Source: Histoplasma ohiense (taxonomy: Eukaryota > Ascomycota > Eurotiomycetes > Onygenales > Ajellomycetaceae). From it: a stretch of DNA of 64,000 nucleotides. The DNA is taken from assembly GCA_017607445.1 (NCBI GenBank), contig JAEVHH010000003.1, positions 3,906,001 to 3,970,000 on the forward strand, given 5' to 3'. A program made the translations under genes and the position numbers. The notes below the pieces were generated by a model, which did not search any database, was not told where the DNA came from, and saw only the letters and a program-made list of their open reading frames with translations. Each line of letters begins with the position of its first letter. Within the stretch, counting starts at the first letter, position 1. Below are positions 1 to 10,682 of this stretch, in pieces.

Positions 1-516
1 TGTGGTGCTACTCTTGCCTTTCAAACCGTGATGGGAAGTGTGTTAAATGCAGAGTCTAAACGCAGTGAGGCCACTGAACTGAATATAGAGCTGCCAATCG
101 CCATAGTGGGTGTTGCGGGAATCTACGATCTGCGTTTACTCCGTGATACTTTTAAAGATATCGTCATTTACCAAGAATTCATCAAAGCTGCTTTCGGTTC
201 TGATGAAAAACTATGGGATGGAGTTTCACCCGCCAGAGTGGAAGGACAAACAAGTATAGAAAACTGGTGGGCAAACGGCAGGTTGGCTGTGTTAGCTCAT
301 TCTGAAGCCGATGAATTAGTTGACGTGGGACAGCTAAGAACCATGGCCAAAGTGATAGGTAAATGGAGAGCAGCGGGTACCAGAGGACTTCCTAGAAATT
401 TACTCCTTCTTGATGACCTGAAACATAGCCATGATGAGATCTGGAGTAAAGGGGATGAATTAGCTCAGGTTATTGCTAAGACAGTTTTTGAGCTGCAACG
501 ATTGGAGAAATCGTGA
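1..516 (+). CDS. BNA7: Kynurenine formamidase (arylformamidase), 3' part
   Basis: Hydrolyses N-formyl-kynurenine to kynurenine and formate in tryptophan catabolism/de novo NAD synthesis, in the cytosol. The reading frame is open from base 1 (C-G-A-T-L-A-F-Q), which fits the residues just after the nucleophilic Ser of an alpha/beta hydrolase G-H-S-x-G elbow, so the N-terminal half and the serine lie outside the window. Visible landmarks are GVAGIYDLRLL, FGSDEKLWDGVSPARV, the acid loop HSEADELVD and the catalytic-His segment LKHSHDEIW near the C-terminus. The ATG at 31 is internal, not a start. The stop is TGA at 514-516. Family assignment rests on the order of these motifs; another fungal alpha/beta hydrolase of the same clan is the alternative. 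Confidence 0.8.
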   Translation, partial: CGATLAFQTVMGSVLNAESKRSEATELNIELPIAIVGVAGIYDLRLLRDTFKDIVIYQEFIKAAFGSDEKLWDGVSPARVEGQTSIENWWANGRLAVLAHSEADELVDVGQLRTMAKVIGKWRAAGTRGLPRNLLLLDDLKHSHDEIWSKGDELAQVIAKTVFELQRLEKS

Positions 517-1384
517 TTTCTATAATCCAAAACGTGGTTGGGCCACAAAGAGCACTGGTATATTTACTCAAGGACCGTTAATTTATAGCGTTGCGCCGAA
601 AGCCACCATACGGAGCTCGAACGGCACCGACAAAAATTTATCCCATCCGGCGTGAGGTTGAATCTAGTATGTGAAAGGAATAATGAAAACAGATCAACAA
701 TATATCTAACTCCACAGAACTCTTTCTCAGGTTTATTTCGGTAGCAAACTCCATTTTCCAGCACTGGGAGACAAGGCTAAACTACTAGTTCCTTCCAACG
801 TTGAGTGGCATAGATGTGGTCTTAGCCCAAAAGTTTCCAATCGCATTCCAAAACTCCATTGCCAAACTGCGGTTGGGATCCATCAATATTTGATGATAAA
901 GGGCTCATTGGTGTTAACCCAAAAGTAAAGTGCTAATACATGGCATTTGCCCAGTCACTCTCGCCATTTTGCCCTCATATTGCCTTTTTGACCTGGAGGC
1001 TCCCATTTTCGGTCTACCCATTCAGCAGTGATCGGAGCTGTACCAGGCCCATTCTGTGCTTAGCAGAAGTGTTATCCAAATGTGTACCTTTATTTACGAG
1101 AAATTTACCCAGTAAAGGAAACCATTTCCGAGAATCCTCAGCTTTTAGCCCGCGTCGGATTGATGGGCATTCGCCCACACACTCGCCCACATAGGCAAAT
1201 TTGCGTATAAGCCGATTTTGGGCATTTGTTGAATGTGATGTGCGATTTGTCTTGAGACTCTGACGTCCAACCAAATTTGGAGCTTCATCTGGAGTTGCTG
1301 CATTTTACCCAATTTTGGTTAGCGGCACCAAGCATTGTCCACTCAGCCCTGATATACTGTCGTGGATAGCAAGAGTTGACAGGA
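517..1384. other. Intergenic, no gene recognised
   Basis: This stretch lies between the BNA7 stop and the promoter of the arginine deiminase gene. Only short open frames occur on both strands, without motifs or splice structure. I see no RNA gene. Confidence 0.5.
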
Positions 1385-1392
1385 TATAAAAG
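1385..1392 (+). promoter_or_regulatory. TATA box candidate upstream of the arginine deiminase gene
   Basis: TATAAAAG lies 127 bases upstream of the ATG at 1519. It is a perfect TATA consensus at a spacing usual for fungal promoters with a short 5' leader. Position and sequence are seen; function is inferred. Confidence 0.5.
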
Positions 1393-1518
1393 GGATGACC
1401 ATTTTCAATGAATGTGGAGACTGAAATGGGGGCATTCATATCGTTTTCTTTCCGTTGCCCTCACCTCCCGTTTTCAATACTTTCTGATTTAAAAAGCCGG
1501 GGACTTGATTAATCTACA

Positions 1519-3375
1519 ATGCATTGGTTGCTGAGCTTGCACCAAATGCTTGGTAAGTACGAAAATGGAAGACAATGATATAAGTTGGTTACTCACGGTT
1601 TGCTAACAGATGGCAGCTTTGTTTTCCTACACCGGTCTCTGTTTTCGAGCCAACATTCGAGCCGATAGTAACCGTGATGGTAGAGTTGATCTTGATGGAA
1701 ACACGAACATAGCTCATAAGCTGAGCTCCTCAAACCATGCCGGGGCAATATTTCTTGCTAACTTCGGTGACACTGGCCGGCGGTGTTCTAAACTGGCACT
1801 GCGCGGCAGCCCTCCGTCCAACGAGAAGCTTGCTGCTTGTAATGATGCTTCGGATGACATCCAACGGTCCGATCGATATATGGCTCATCTTCGAACGGTG
1901 CCTATTCCCAGATCAACTCTAGGTGCTTATGGGACTGTGTCAGTTGGAGACGCAACAGCACGCAAAAAATATTCGTATATTCCGTCGCGAGGGGTCGGAA
2001 TTGTTAATCACACAAAACGATCACAAGTTCACTCAGAACCAGGTGCAACTTGGTTCAAACCTAGGCAACGATCCTAGGGATACCAGGAGGCCAGGTGGAT
2101 GGGATGGAAGAGTCGATGTTCGCTTTACAGTTCACGATCGAGGAAAGATATCAGCCGACAGTGTGAAGCTGCTGGTTGCACCAATTTTAACTTACCATCA
2201 TTCTCAATTGGTTCAGCAAATTTTCACCACTGCCGGAAATGATACCTCTAACTTTTTCCAAACCAAATTTGTGTCTGCTATAGAAGCCTCTCTTGCCGAA
2301 ATGGACGTCAATTACCCACTCTTCAAATTCAATGCGTCTGATGACATTTGGGCTCAGGATTTTTTTGAACCAGGTTATACGAGCATGCCTGGTCCATCCG
2401 GACCAGTGGCCTTGCAAGTCATGATACGTTCCTCTCAAGACGACCGCGTTGCTGGGCGTCAAGTATTTGAATACCTACGTGGCTCCGGTACAGGGGCAGT
2501 CCAAGACCGTGGGGGGTCGCGTGATGAGATCAACTCCATGGGCAATTTGGAGACTATCCCACCCCACAATTTCAACGGCAAAAATTACCCAGCTGGGCGC
2601 ATTGTTCTAGGCACTCATGGGGCCCAAAAGCCATATATCTTGGAATACATGCTGGCGCAAGAAATTCAAGATCCTCTGCTGCTTGATACCAACTGGCTTG
2701 CGGTCGGATATGTCGACGAGATTCTCCAATTTCTTCCTGCCAATAATTCTCTCGGATGGGTCATGCTCGTCCCTGATCCACAGGCAGGCCTGGCTATATT
2801 ACGAAAGACTCAGTCAGCCGGTTATGGCAATATCCGGGCCTTTTTGCGTCAAAATGATACAGAGGGAAACCCTTCTGATCTGTTTGGGATTCTCCTGGGG
2901 CCTTCATGGGGTACCAAGCTACACGATCGATGACCTCCTTTCACAAAGCCAAATCATAGAAGCGAACGCCAACTTTGCCAGGAGTATCAGAGGCACCGTC
3001 AACCTTCTAAAACGTGAAACTGGCATCACAAATGCAGACATACACGGTGTACCTGCCGTTTTCCGCACTGGCCTCACTTTCCCACCAAATGGCGGGATCA
3101 GGCCTGAGAGGAATAATAACTCCGAGTTGGCGGGATCGCTGTATCCTGCTTCGATCAACGGCCTAGTTCTTAGTAGTACACAATACTTGGCGCCTAATCC
3201 GTGGGGCCCAGTTGTTGATGGCAGGGAAATCATGGCAGATGCGGTATCGGAGGTTTATGGTAGGTTGGGTTTCAAAGTCAATTTCGTGGATAATTGGAAT
3301 TCGCATCACACTTGGGGCGGCGAGGTTCATTGCGCTACCAATACGATCCGCAACGGGAGTTATCACTGGTGGTAA
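1519..3375 (+). pseudogene. Secreted protein-arginine deiminase (PAD) homologue, frameshifted
   Basis: PADs convert peptidyl-arginine to citrulline. Exon 1 (1519-1552, MHWLLSLHQML) joins exon 2 at 1617 through a GTAAGT...GCTAAC...CAG intron, giving a hydrophobic N-terminus like a signal peptide. The middle domain (RADSNRDGRVDLDG; CNDASDD; RRPGGWDGRVDV) and catalytic domain (DIWAQDFFEPGY, GNLE, VGYVDEILQFLP, GEVHCATN) follow in family order. The frame changes twice, each time by one extra base in a homopolymer: in A6 at 1964-1969 and G4 at 2908-2911. Protein similarity runs on without a gap on both sides. The catalytic Asp (WAQD), Asp (VDE) and Cys (HC) remain, but the His of the VGHVDE motif is Tyr (codon TAT at about 2710). 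It may be a decayed gene, or the frameshifts may be homopolymer sequencing errors in a gene whose His change is real. Confidence 0.8.
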
Positions 3376-3547
3376 ATGCCGAAATGCTATGTTTTCCCTT
3401 TTTGTGCGTAGTGGTAGCGTGAAATAGAGTAATTAGAAGCAGAGATTCTATACTTTTATAACTAAGAAGCGATCTGTACAATCCTTGGAAAATAAATGGC
3501 AGAATCTAAGGAAAGTGGTATATCCACGAAAATTACAATCCTTCCAT

Positions 3548-5643
3548 CTACATAAAAAAAGCGCATCTATCTGGCAGATGCTCAAAAACATCATTCCACC
3601 AGCATTGATAGTTGGAGTTTCCAGCATGCCTGATGTTATCCCGACGATTATATTCGCTCACCAAGAAAGCCTTTGCATCCCGGTAATTCAGGGTCCCCAA
3701 AGCTCTACTCAATCTCATGAATGAGCTAGTCACAAACTCCCGCAAGGTCAATGCGTCCTCAAAGTCGTCACCAGCTTCAATCCCAACTACGAACAGCGGC
3801 CAGGTAACCACTCGCGCCAAAGATTGACGGCGTAGATCAGATTCTGGGGTAAATATTTTGCCCAAGTTGTCCGAGAGCGTTTGTCGTGCTACAATCTGAA
3901 TATCTTGAACAGTGACATAGGATATCATATCTGGAGTTGCATCTGAAGCGCACGACGCGAGAATGAGGCCTTCAAAGTTCAGAGCAAGAGACCTTATGCA
4001 GTATAGAAGGACTGCAGATTGATAAATAGCGGCTATTTGGAGCCAGTGGCTTCGATCTGGCTGTATGAATTCGCCCGCGGCGTCTCCGTGGGGAACGACT
4101 GATGTCGCAGAATAGTATTTAGTCATGCTGTCCGCCCACCCGGCCGCAGAAAATGAAAGAATCCTTTGAAGCAGCGATTGTACGTCGTTTCCGAAATCCA
4201 TTAACATCCCATTTGTGCCAATAGCGTCCATGGAGAGCGTTCGGTAATAGTTTATTTGAATCACACACTCAAAAAGTTCGTTTGGGAAAGGGACAAATGT
4301 TTCCGAGCCATTGTGGAAAATGTGAGATAGATCTCCCACGTATCCTAGCTGTCTGGAAATGTCGTCCATGGATAATACCTGCCGGGATGTAGTGCCCCCT
4401 AGGACATCCGCTCTGGGAGAAATGCGTTAGAAAGAAAACAACAAAATGAAACAAAAAAAAAAAAAAAAGCTTTTGGACACGGTCAAAACAGAGTTTAAAA
4501 AGTCACCCAGAATACATACATTAAGTAGCATGTCAGAGCACTTTTCAATATGGGGCACCGTTCAAGAACGGCTTTTAAACCCCCTTTCAATCCGATTATC
4601 GTCGCTGCACCTTCAAAATGGGCGAACCATTCACCATAGGCTGATTGCTGGGTCTAGAATAGAAGGTAACAAGAAATGGCTTTAGTATAAAGTGTAACGT
4701 GGGTTAGAAAGAAGTGCACCACTTACCTCCACTAACAGTAATGTCAATACACAAATCAGCGTTATATCCCCTAACTGAGTCTTAGGATTTCTGAGTTCGC
4801 AATTTAATCTGCGAAAAGCCTGCTGTTTATACTGGTAAATCTCCCGGCCAATGGTTATATGTTCGTCCTGCTGCGATTTTATAGCTTGGTGAGTTGCAAC
4901 GGCTGAGACGAGTATACTAAACAGTAAATTGGAGACGTCATCTTGCCAGCTTTTGGGGTCGATTGTTGGGAGATCTTGGTAGTAAACTATTGGATCAATC
5001 TCGGGGTAGATATATTTATTGACTGTACCCAAAGTTAGCAGTGGGAATCGGCTGCTCATCGGGCGACACTTACAGTACCATATGGTACTAACAACCACTT
5101 TAATATTTAGCGGATATTTAAAGTCCCAGGCTTCAGGAACACGCTGATGGTCGAAATTGGTTAGTGAATTTGAAATGTCTAAGTATCCGAACAAGTATTA
5201 GTATCCAAATGCCAGCTACTATGTGTGCCTGCGGAGGGCAAGGATTAAACGTGTGGGTTGGTCTTGCGCCGTTGCATACCCCAAGCGGTTTCCACAAGCT
5301 CCAGTACCTCAGATCTGTCATCTTTCTCCAGGTCGGGGGACTTTATTGGTTCTTTCGCATCGTCCTTTGCAATTATAATCTTCGGCCTTCCTTTCTTCCT
5401 CTTCGGCGGCTCCAAATTATTTCCCTCGGCCAGATATTGGTTTTGGTTTCCTCCCCCCTGGAGCCAGACCAGAGGCTTTTGTTTGCTATATCCCAGACAC
5501 TCAACACCCTTGGCGGTGCACTTATTGCAGGCGGGGCGTGATGAGTCGCATCGGACCCTTCGCTTTCGGCAGGTATGACACTGGGGTGGGAAGCCGGTTG
5601 CGGCCTGGGGCGGTGGTGACTCGGAATGTTTCCCAGCACCCAT
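3548..5643 (-). CDS. Zn(II)2Cys6 transcription factor with Fungal_trans_2 domain
   Basis: Nuclear sequence-specific regulator of unknown target. Five exons: 5643-5280, 5178-5074, 5022-4727, 4653-4520 and 4412-3548, giving 587 residues. Donors are GTATGC, GTAAGT, GTAAGT and GTATGT; intron 1 has a TACTAAT branch site. The binuclear cluster has Cys22, 25, 32, 39, 42 and 49 (C-x2-C-x6-C-x6-C-x2-C-x6-C) followed by a basic KRKKGRPK linker at the end of a Gln/Asn-rich stretch. The C-terminal half contains the Fungal_trans_2 hallmarks YGEWFAHFEGAATII and ADVLGGTTSRQVLSMDD. The start is the Met just before the cluster region (codon at 5643); an upstream in-frame Met at 5721 is possible. An A-rich run (4451-4466 on the + strand) lies in intron 4. 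Neighbours are metabolic, so local control is possible but not shown. Confidence 0.85.
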
Positions 5644-7392
5644 CCCGAATAAGCGGGGCAAAAACACACCAATTTCACACGAGGGAAAGCGATGCTTGAG
5701 GAACAAAGTAACAAAGCCCAATGCTTGCGAATCTACAAAACATTGGGAAGCGAGAATGGGTTGGGATCTTGTTTGGAGGGCAGAAAGGCTTCATAAATGC
5801 GATTTCCAGGACTTAATAACCTCCTATCTCGAACCGCCTCAGCCCCATATGGTCTGCTGGTTTACGTTACGACCCGGTTTTCCAATTATGGAAAAGGAGG
5901 TTCCACGGAGCTGGATTCCTGAGCCATACCTCTTGCTCCCGCTGTCTGTCCCTCCCGAATAGGAGGTGATCATGACGAAACATTCTTAGCGTCTTCTGGC
6001 TTGTCGGATCGCCGAACGGCAAGTTCCGATCGTGAAGGAGCCGTAACTGGCGGCTCGCTCCTTGCAGGGGTGCATTGAAGGCAGCCTAATTGTCTAATTC
6101 TGTCAGTTGTGCTGTGCTTCTGTGGCCCGTCAACTGGACACGCAAGTTCAGATCAGAGCAGCCATGTGTCGTGAGAGGCTGAGCTGCAAATACCACACGT
6201 CGGCTGCCAACAATAGCGTTGTTTACGCAGTCCGCTGGGACCCTGGCCCAGAGGACGTGGCCGAACAGTTGGTATACGAGAAACGCAACTCAAAGAAGGT
6301 TACCGCCAAGGCTGTGCTAGGATCTGAGCAAGGGGCTTCATCCCCAGTTTCTATTTTAGATGCTGCACTCCTCCCGGCTGCTAAAACCCAGACAAGGTAC
6401 ACCTTCTTTGTCGCGGAAAAGGGATGAAATGAAATGAAAGGAAATGGGAGAAACGAAAGGAATTTTACCCTAATTTAGTCTTGGTAGTATTCAAAGAACC
6501 GAACGTTCTCCCGGCGAGTCTCCCTATATCTCAAAAGTTATTTTCAGCTGTACTACCATCCGAACGGCGCACGAAAAGCTTAAGACCAAATTCGAGGCTT
6601 GGAAAATATAACTAACGAGCGCGGCCGGTGATGGGAAACAAAAAAGGAAATACCTCGTTCCCCAGAGGGTGAAACTAACTTACGCAGTATATCCAGGAGT
6701 TTAATTCAACCAACCACCTCAAGAACTGCTCCTTTTGTGACTTCAGCCCTGCCGATCTACAGTTACACCATGTTGGCGCATGGCTCTCGGTCGGCTTGCA
6801 GAATTTCGCTTGTCCGCCTTGTGCTGGTCTCGACATTGAAGCGGACAGCGTCTCCATCGTAAGGCGGGCTCTTATCCAAACCATTTATCTCTCAAGTCGA
6901 CATTCCGTTCTCCCGAAAATAGTGTTTATCAGTCGCGGGGAATGGATTTCGTGTTATTAAGGAGTCCTTTAGAGCAAGAAATGCAAGAGTGATATTTGCA
7001 ATACTTCACGATCTTTCCTTTCGGTTTCAGTGTCCCCAACCCATTGTGCGCAGCCATATATACCTATGACCATGTGTGACCACAACTAGGAGCTAGGTTT
7101 TGCACGGCAATGAAGTTAAAACGGCTCTCGTGTGTTGCACCGACTTGAATGGAGATTATTCTCTAAAGGAGGAAATCAATTGGTTAGATCACAAATTAAC
7201 AGCGACTCAAATTTTGGTCAAAAAGCACTGCCAGGTCTTCTAGTTTCCCGACGGCATCCAGTGGGCAAAGCCTCAAATGCTATGTACCAAAATTACATAT
7301 CTATCCACATGAATGCCAGAACCCCAACACATTGTTCATTCAGTTTGCTTTAGCCTTTCTCGGTATCCGCATACGGGATACTTCTTTCACAA
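5644..7392. other. Intergenic, 1.75 kb, no gene supported
   Basis: Open frames at 5696-5962 (+), 6107-6427 (+) and 6675-6884 (-) are present but show no recognisable motif. The minus frame ends in a GCGTAAGTTAG context that could be a splice donor, but no following exon could be joined. GC content is ordinary and I see no tRNA. Confidence 0.4.
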
Positions 7393-7912
7393 TCAAAAGA
7401 CCCCGTCGACAAAATCCATGACATGGACCTTCTCGATAATCGCTGATAGGCTACTGACAAATGCCAGATGGGCGGGATCTTTTTGCGTGTAATAATCTCT
7501 GTCTTCGGCATTCTCAAACTCAGTAACGAATGCATGCGTAAATCCGTTCTAGTGAAGGTCCTGTCAATTTCAACTTCGGCAATTTGGTGTGGGGAATACA
7601 AAGAATGAATTATATAGATCGAAAAGATCCACCACATTTTAAGAACGTCGACTTTCATACCTGGAGCCCCTCGGGTGAGATATCTTTGCCGCCCATTGCA
7701 GATTTGATGTAGGGCTTTTGGTGAGTAGGATGAATGCAGGCATCTTTCAATCCCAGCATTTTCGAGCAGGTCTATTCAACAAAATTGATGAGTTTCTTTC
7801 TGGGCTCTCTCTTCTAGGAGTAGAAGCATCACTCTACTACCCATACCTCATCAATAGCCTCCGGAGTCGCATCGGCTTTAAATTGAAAGCAGACAATATG
7901 CGTGATTCCCAT
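7393..7912 (-). CDS. Stress-responsive A/B barrel (Dabb) domain protein
   Basis: Small dimeric alpha/beta barrel protein. Family members include stress-induced proteins and polyketide cyclases; the substrate here is unknown. Three exons, 7912-7847, 7771-7661 and 7548-7393, splice in phase 0 to a 110-residue protein, the usual Dabb length. Donors are GTATGG and GTATGA, and acceptors are AATAG and CACTAG. It starts MGITHIVCFQFKADATPEAI and continues with MLGLKDACIHPTH, SAMGGKDISPEGLQ, THAFVTEFENAEDRDYY, DPAHLAF and a C-terminal VMDFVDGVF, the canonical order of Dabb beta strands and helices. There is no signal peptide, so it is likely cytosolic. It lies between the Zn2Cys6 regulator and the secreted FAD oxidase. 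Confidence 0.88.
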
Positions 7913-8618
7913 CGTCTTGGCCGTTAGGGTATAAAACTGGATATGTCTAGACTTGGTGAAAAAGGAAATAATATTTAAGATCAAAATATGTAGTTCAAAT
8001 TGGGGAAAATCGGTGTCCAAGTTGATCTTTCGAAGCGTACCTTTCGACAATTTAGAGTTAGTTAGAGGCGGGTTGAAGCAGAAGTGGGGTGATACACCAC
8101 ACCACAGCAGATTGCCCTGCAATGCTGATTTAAAATCAGTTTATAAATAACTACGCAGTAGATAAAACTAGATATGCCCGCCGGCTTGTATAAACATCCC
8201 GAACCGTGTTCAATGAAGCCGAATAAGTATATGGCCCGGTCAATGCTCCGCAGGTATGACCCGTATTTGGTGCCCTTCTATGGAGCATACTACTCACCAA
8301 AATTCTGGGTGGGATTTCACTGGATGATTTATTAATATATTACTAAGCTGCGGCAGCTCTCTTTATCCTCTACTACCAGCGTGGCGCTGGTGAATTCTTT
8401 GTAGAATAGAAAAGCAGAAGTGAGATATATACATAATAGGCTGTATATATTCCCAATTTTTTGAGCTTCAAAATTCATTCCTGGGTAAATCGATCGACCG
8501 CGTAAATTGAAACGAAAAAAAGCCACGAAGACCCCCCAGTAGTTTGGTTAGCAGCCCACTAATATTAGTGTCGTCAGCCTATATTATGCTGAGCTACAGA
8601 GTCCTAGGGCTCTCACGG
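7913..8618. other. Intergenic with degenerate relative of the 47.8-kb MITE-like repeat
   Basis: No gene is recognised. Bases about 8329-8490 resemble 47833-47985: both run through ATATTACTAA, AGAAAAG, GTGATATATAC, a TAATAG block and TTTTCTGAGCTTCAA/TTTTTTGAGCTTCAA, then CATTCCT. A near-palindrome ACCAGCGTGGCGCTGGT lies at about 8377-8393. Confidence 0.5.
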
Positions 8619-8668
8619 ATATATATATATCTATATATATCTATATCTATATCTATATCTATATATAT
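8619..8668. repeat. AT-rich microsatellite (TA / TATATC units)
   Basis: Alternating TA is followed by several TATATC/TATCTA units. It ends two bases before the stop codon of the FAD oxidase gene, so it lies in that gene's 3' untranslated region. Confidence 0.9.
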
Positions 8669-8670
8669 TT

Positions 8671-10549
8671 TTAGCTAACACGACACAGCCCATCATCATC
8701 CCAGTCCTCACTTCCCACACCGCGACGGGATATGAGAAGCCCAGTCGGATCCCATTTCTGCTTAACGGCATACAACCGCTCATAGTTCTCACCCCAAAAG
8801 GATTCCTGGAAGTCCGACTCATGGGAATCAGCTTCATTCAAGTAGGAACCCATCTGACCAGGTTCCAGCGACCTGAGAATCGGAACCTCAACCTTCGTAA
8901 TCTTCTCATATATCTTCTGCTGCTCATGGAATGGGGTACTAGAAGGCCATGAGTAACCGAAAGTAATGTGCGTCAGCGCCTTCCTCCATGCCGGGTTCAG
9001 TGCGCTGTTGACCTTTCCAGCGTTTTTGGCAACTTGTCCGCCGGCCACGAGGTGGCCTGTGATAACGCTCTCACGCTGGGAATCAAGGCGTGAGAGAGCA
9101 TCAGAGAGCTTTGCGGGTCCATCTGATGAAACCAAAAAATCACGAGATATTAGACGGGATCCAATTGCGACTGCGTTGCCGGTGTCATCAGCATTTCCTT
9201 GAAGCAAGCTGACAATCATTTCGTTGGAACTTGGTGAGGCGATGGAGGAGGTGGAGATTGTAACATTGTCGAGCTTATTGACGGCTGCGGTTAATGGCTG
9301 CAATAGGCGCTCGACAGCGGCCTGATCGCCTTGGTCAGCAAACATCAAAGCCATAACGACAGCAGAGACGGAGCCGATGTCGTGCAGTGGAGGGCTTTGA
9401 GGGACAATGAAGTAGTATCCTGAAGCTCCATTTTTACTCAATTCCGGCAAAGCTGCATGCAATTCCTTTACAGCAGCCCAGTAGCCCTTGCTGTTATCGA
9501 GCGAAGTGGAAATATTGACACTCCCTAGTACCATTGGAGGGTCGGGCCATGTTCGAATTGTGACGCTGGCAACAACACCGAATGTCCCTCCTCCACCACC
9601 TCGTAGGGCCCAGAATAGATCACTGTTTTGGAATTCATTGACGGTGATAAGATCTCCCTATATACTTGGTTAGCCGCATTTCCAGCAAATTGGTATATCA
9701 CGGCAGAATGTTCTGCATCTCCTTTGTTGGGGATGAATGACCAACGAACCATACCTTCGGAGTTATAACCTCGAATTCAAGTGCATTATCCGATGCCATC
9801 CCTTTCCACGGGCCGAGAGGTGAGTGACCACCACCCTGGATGTAACCCCCTGGTGCGGCCACAGTATGAGCTAGACCTGCAACAGCAACAACCCCTTTTT
9901 TGGATAAAGCCTTGTACAAGTCAGTTAGCACCACTCCAGCTCCGAGGGTAACAGCAGATCCCTTCCCGCCCGTTTTACATCCTTTCGGCACGAAGTCGTC
10001 GGTGAAAATAATGTCTTTCATTCGATAAGTTGAGATTTGCAGCGAGTCTGGTGCAGACGATCTGCCGAGAAAGTCATGACCAGATGCCTTAATGGCCAAC
10101 CGAAGATTGTGTTTTCGTGCGAAACGGACAGCGCTCTGTATCTGCGAAGGCGACTCGACAAGAACGGAATATAGCGATACTCGACCTTGGTCGCAAGCGT
10201 CACCTCGCGGGGTGTCAACGTAGCAGCTCTCCTTGCGAGCGAGCCAGGTTTCCCAGTTGGTGAATTGAACTGCGCCTGGCTGTTCCACTCTCCAGAAGGA
10301 GTTATGGGTAACGTTTTTTGTTCTCGCGCATGCCTCCGGATCATAAGTCGGGTCATGACATACGCTACCGACAGGTCTAACAGCAACAAGATTGCCGTGA
10401 ACAGATCCGTTCAAGGCTTTCCATTGATGAGGCGAGGGCCAACATTTTTCTTCAGGTTTGCAGCGGCAAGAAGGGTGATTATGGCCGAAAAGGGCCTCTG
10501 GAAGACCCGAGAGGAGAAGCGCAGCAGCTAGCCGCAACAATTTCTGCAT
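8671..10549 (-). CDS. Secreted FAD-linked oxidoreductase (berberine bridge enzyme type)
   Basis: Flavoprotein oxidase of the VAO/PCMH fold, probably secreted; substrate unknown. Exon 1 (10549-9755) and exon 2 (9657-8671) splice in phase 0 (GTATGG...TATAG) to 593 residues. The N-terminus MQKLLRLAAALLLSGLPEAL is a signal peptide. Met 10549 is chosen over the upstream in-frame Met 10603 because it puts this hydrophobic segment first. The FAD-binding domain shows ASGHDFLGRS with His158 as the expected 8-alpha histidyl-flavin site, GYIQGGGHSPLG, and LFWALRGGGGGTFGVV just after the splice. The second covalent site (Cys in the GxCxTV context of bicovalent enzymes) is Ala in AGLAHTVAAPGG, so a single covalent link is expected. 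The C-terminal BBE motif NYERLYAVKQKWDPTGLLIS is intact. Confidence 0.9.
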
Positions 10550-10669
10550 ATCCGCAGACACACAAGGAATTAAACGATAAGGGAGGAAGTAATCGAGGAA
10601 CAATCTTGGAGGGTATGAGACCCAGAAATATGGTATATTGGATTCATATTCCTCGTGATATGGCTAGAT

Positions 10670-10682
10670 TTATATATATATC
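10670..10682 (-). promoter_or_regulatory. TATA-like element of the FAD oxidase gene
   Basis: On the minus strand it reads TATATATATAAAT, about 120 bases upstream of the start codon at 10549. It is a plausible core promoter; inferred from sequence and spacing only. Confidence 0.4.

Noticed and set aside
2821..2918. Intron to explain the second frame change in the arginine deiminase gene
   Set aside because: The 98-base candidate has the wrong length modulo 3 and would remove conserved sequence; the only frame-correct pair (2882-2918, 37 bases) is shorter than usual fungal introns. A +1 change in G4 is simpler.
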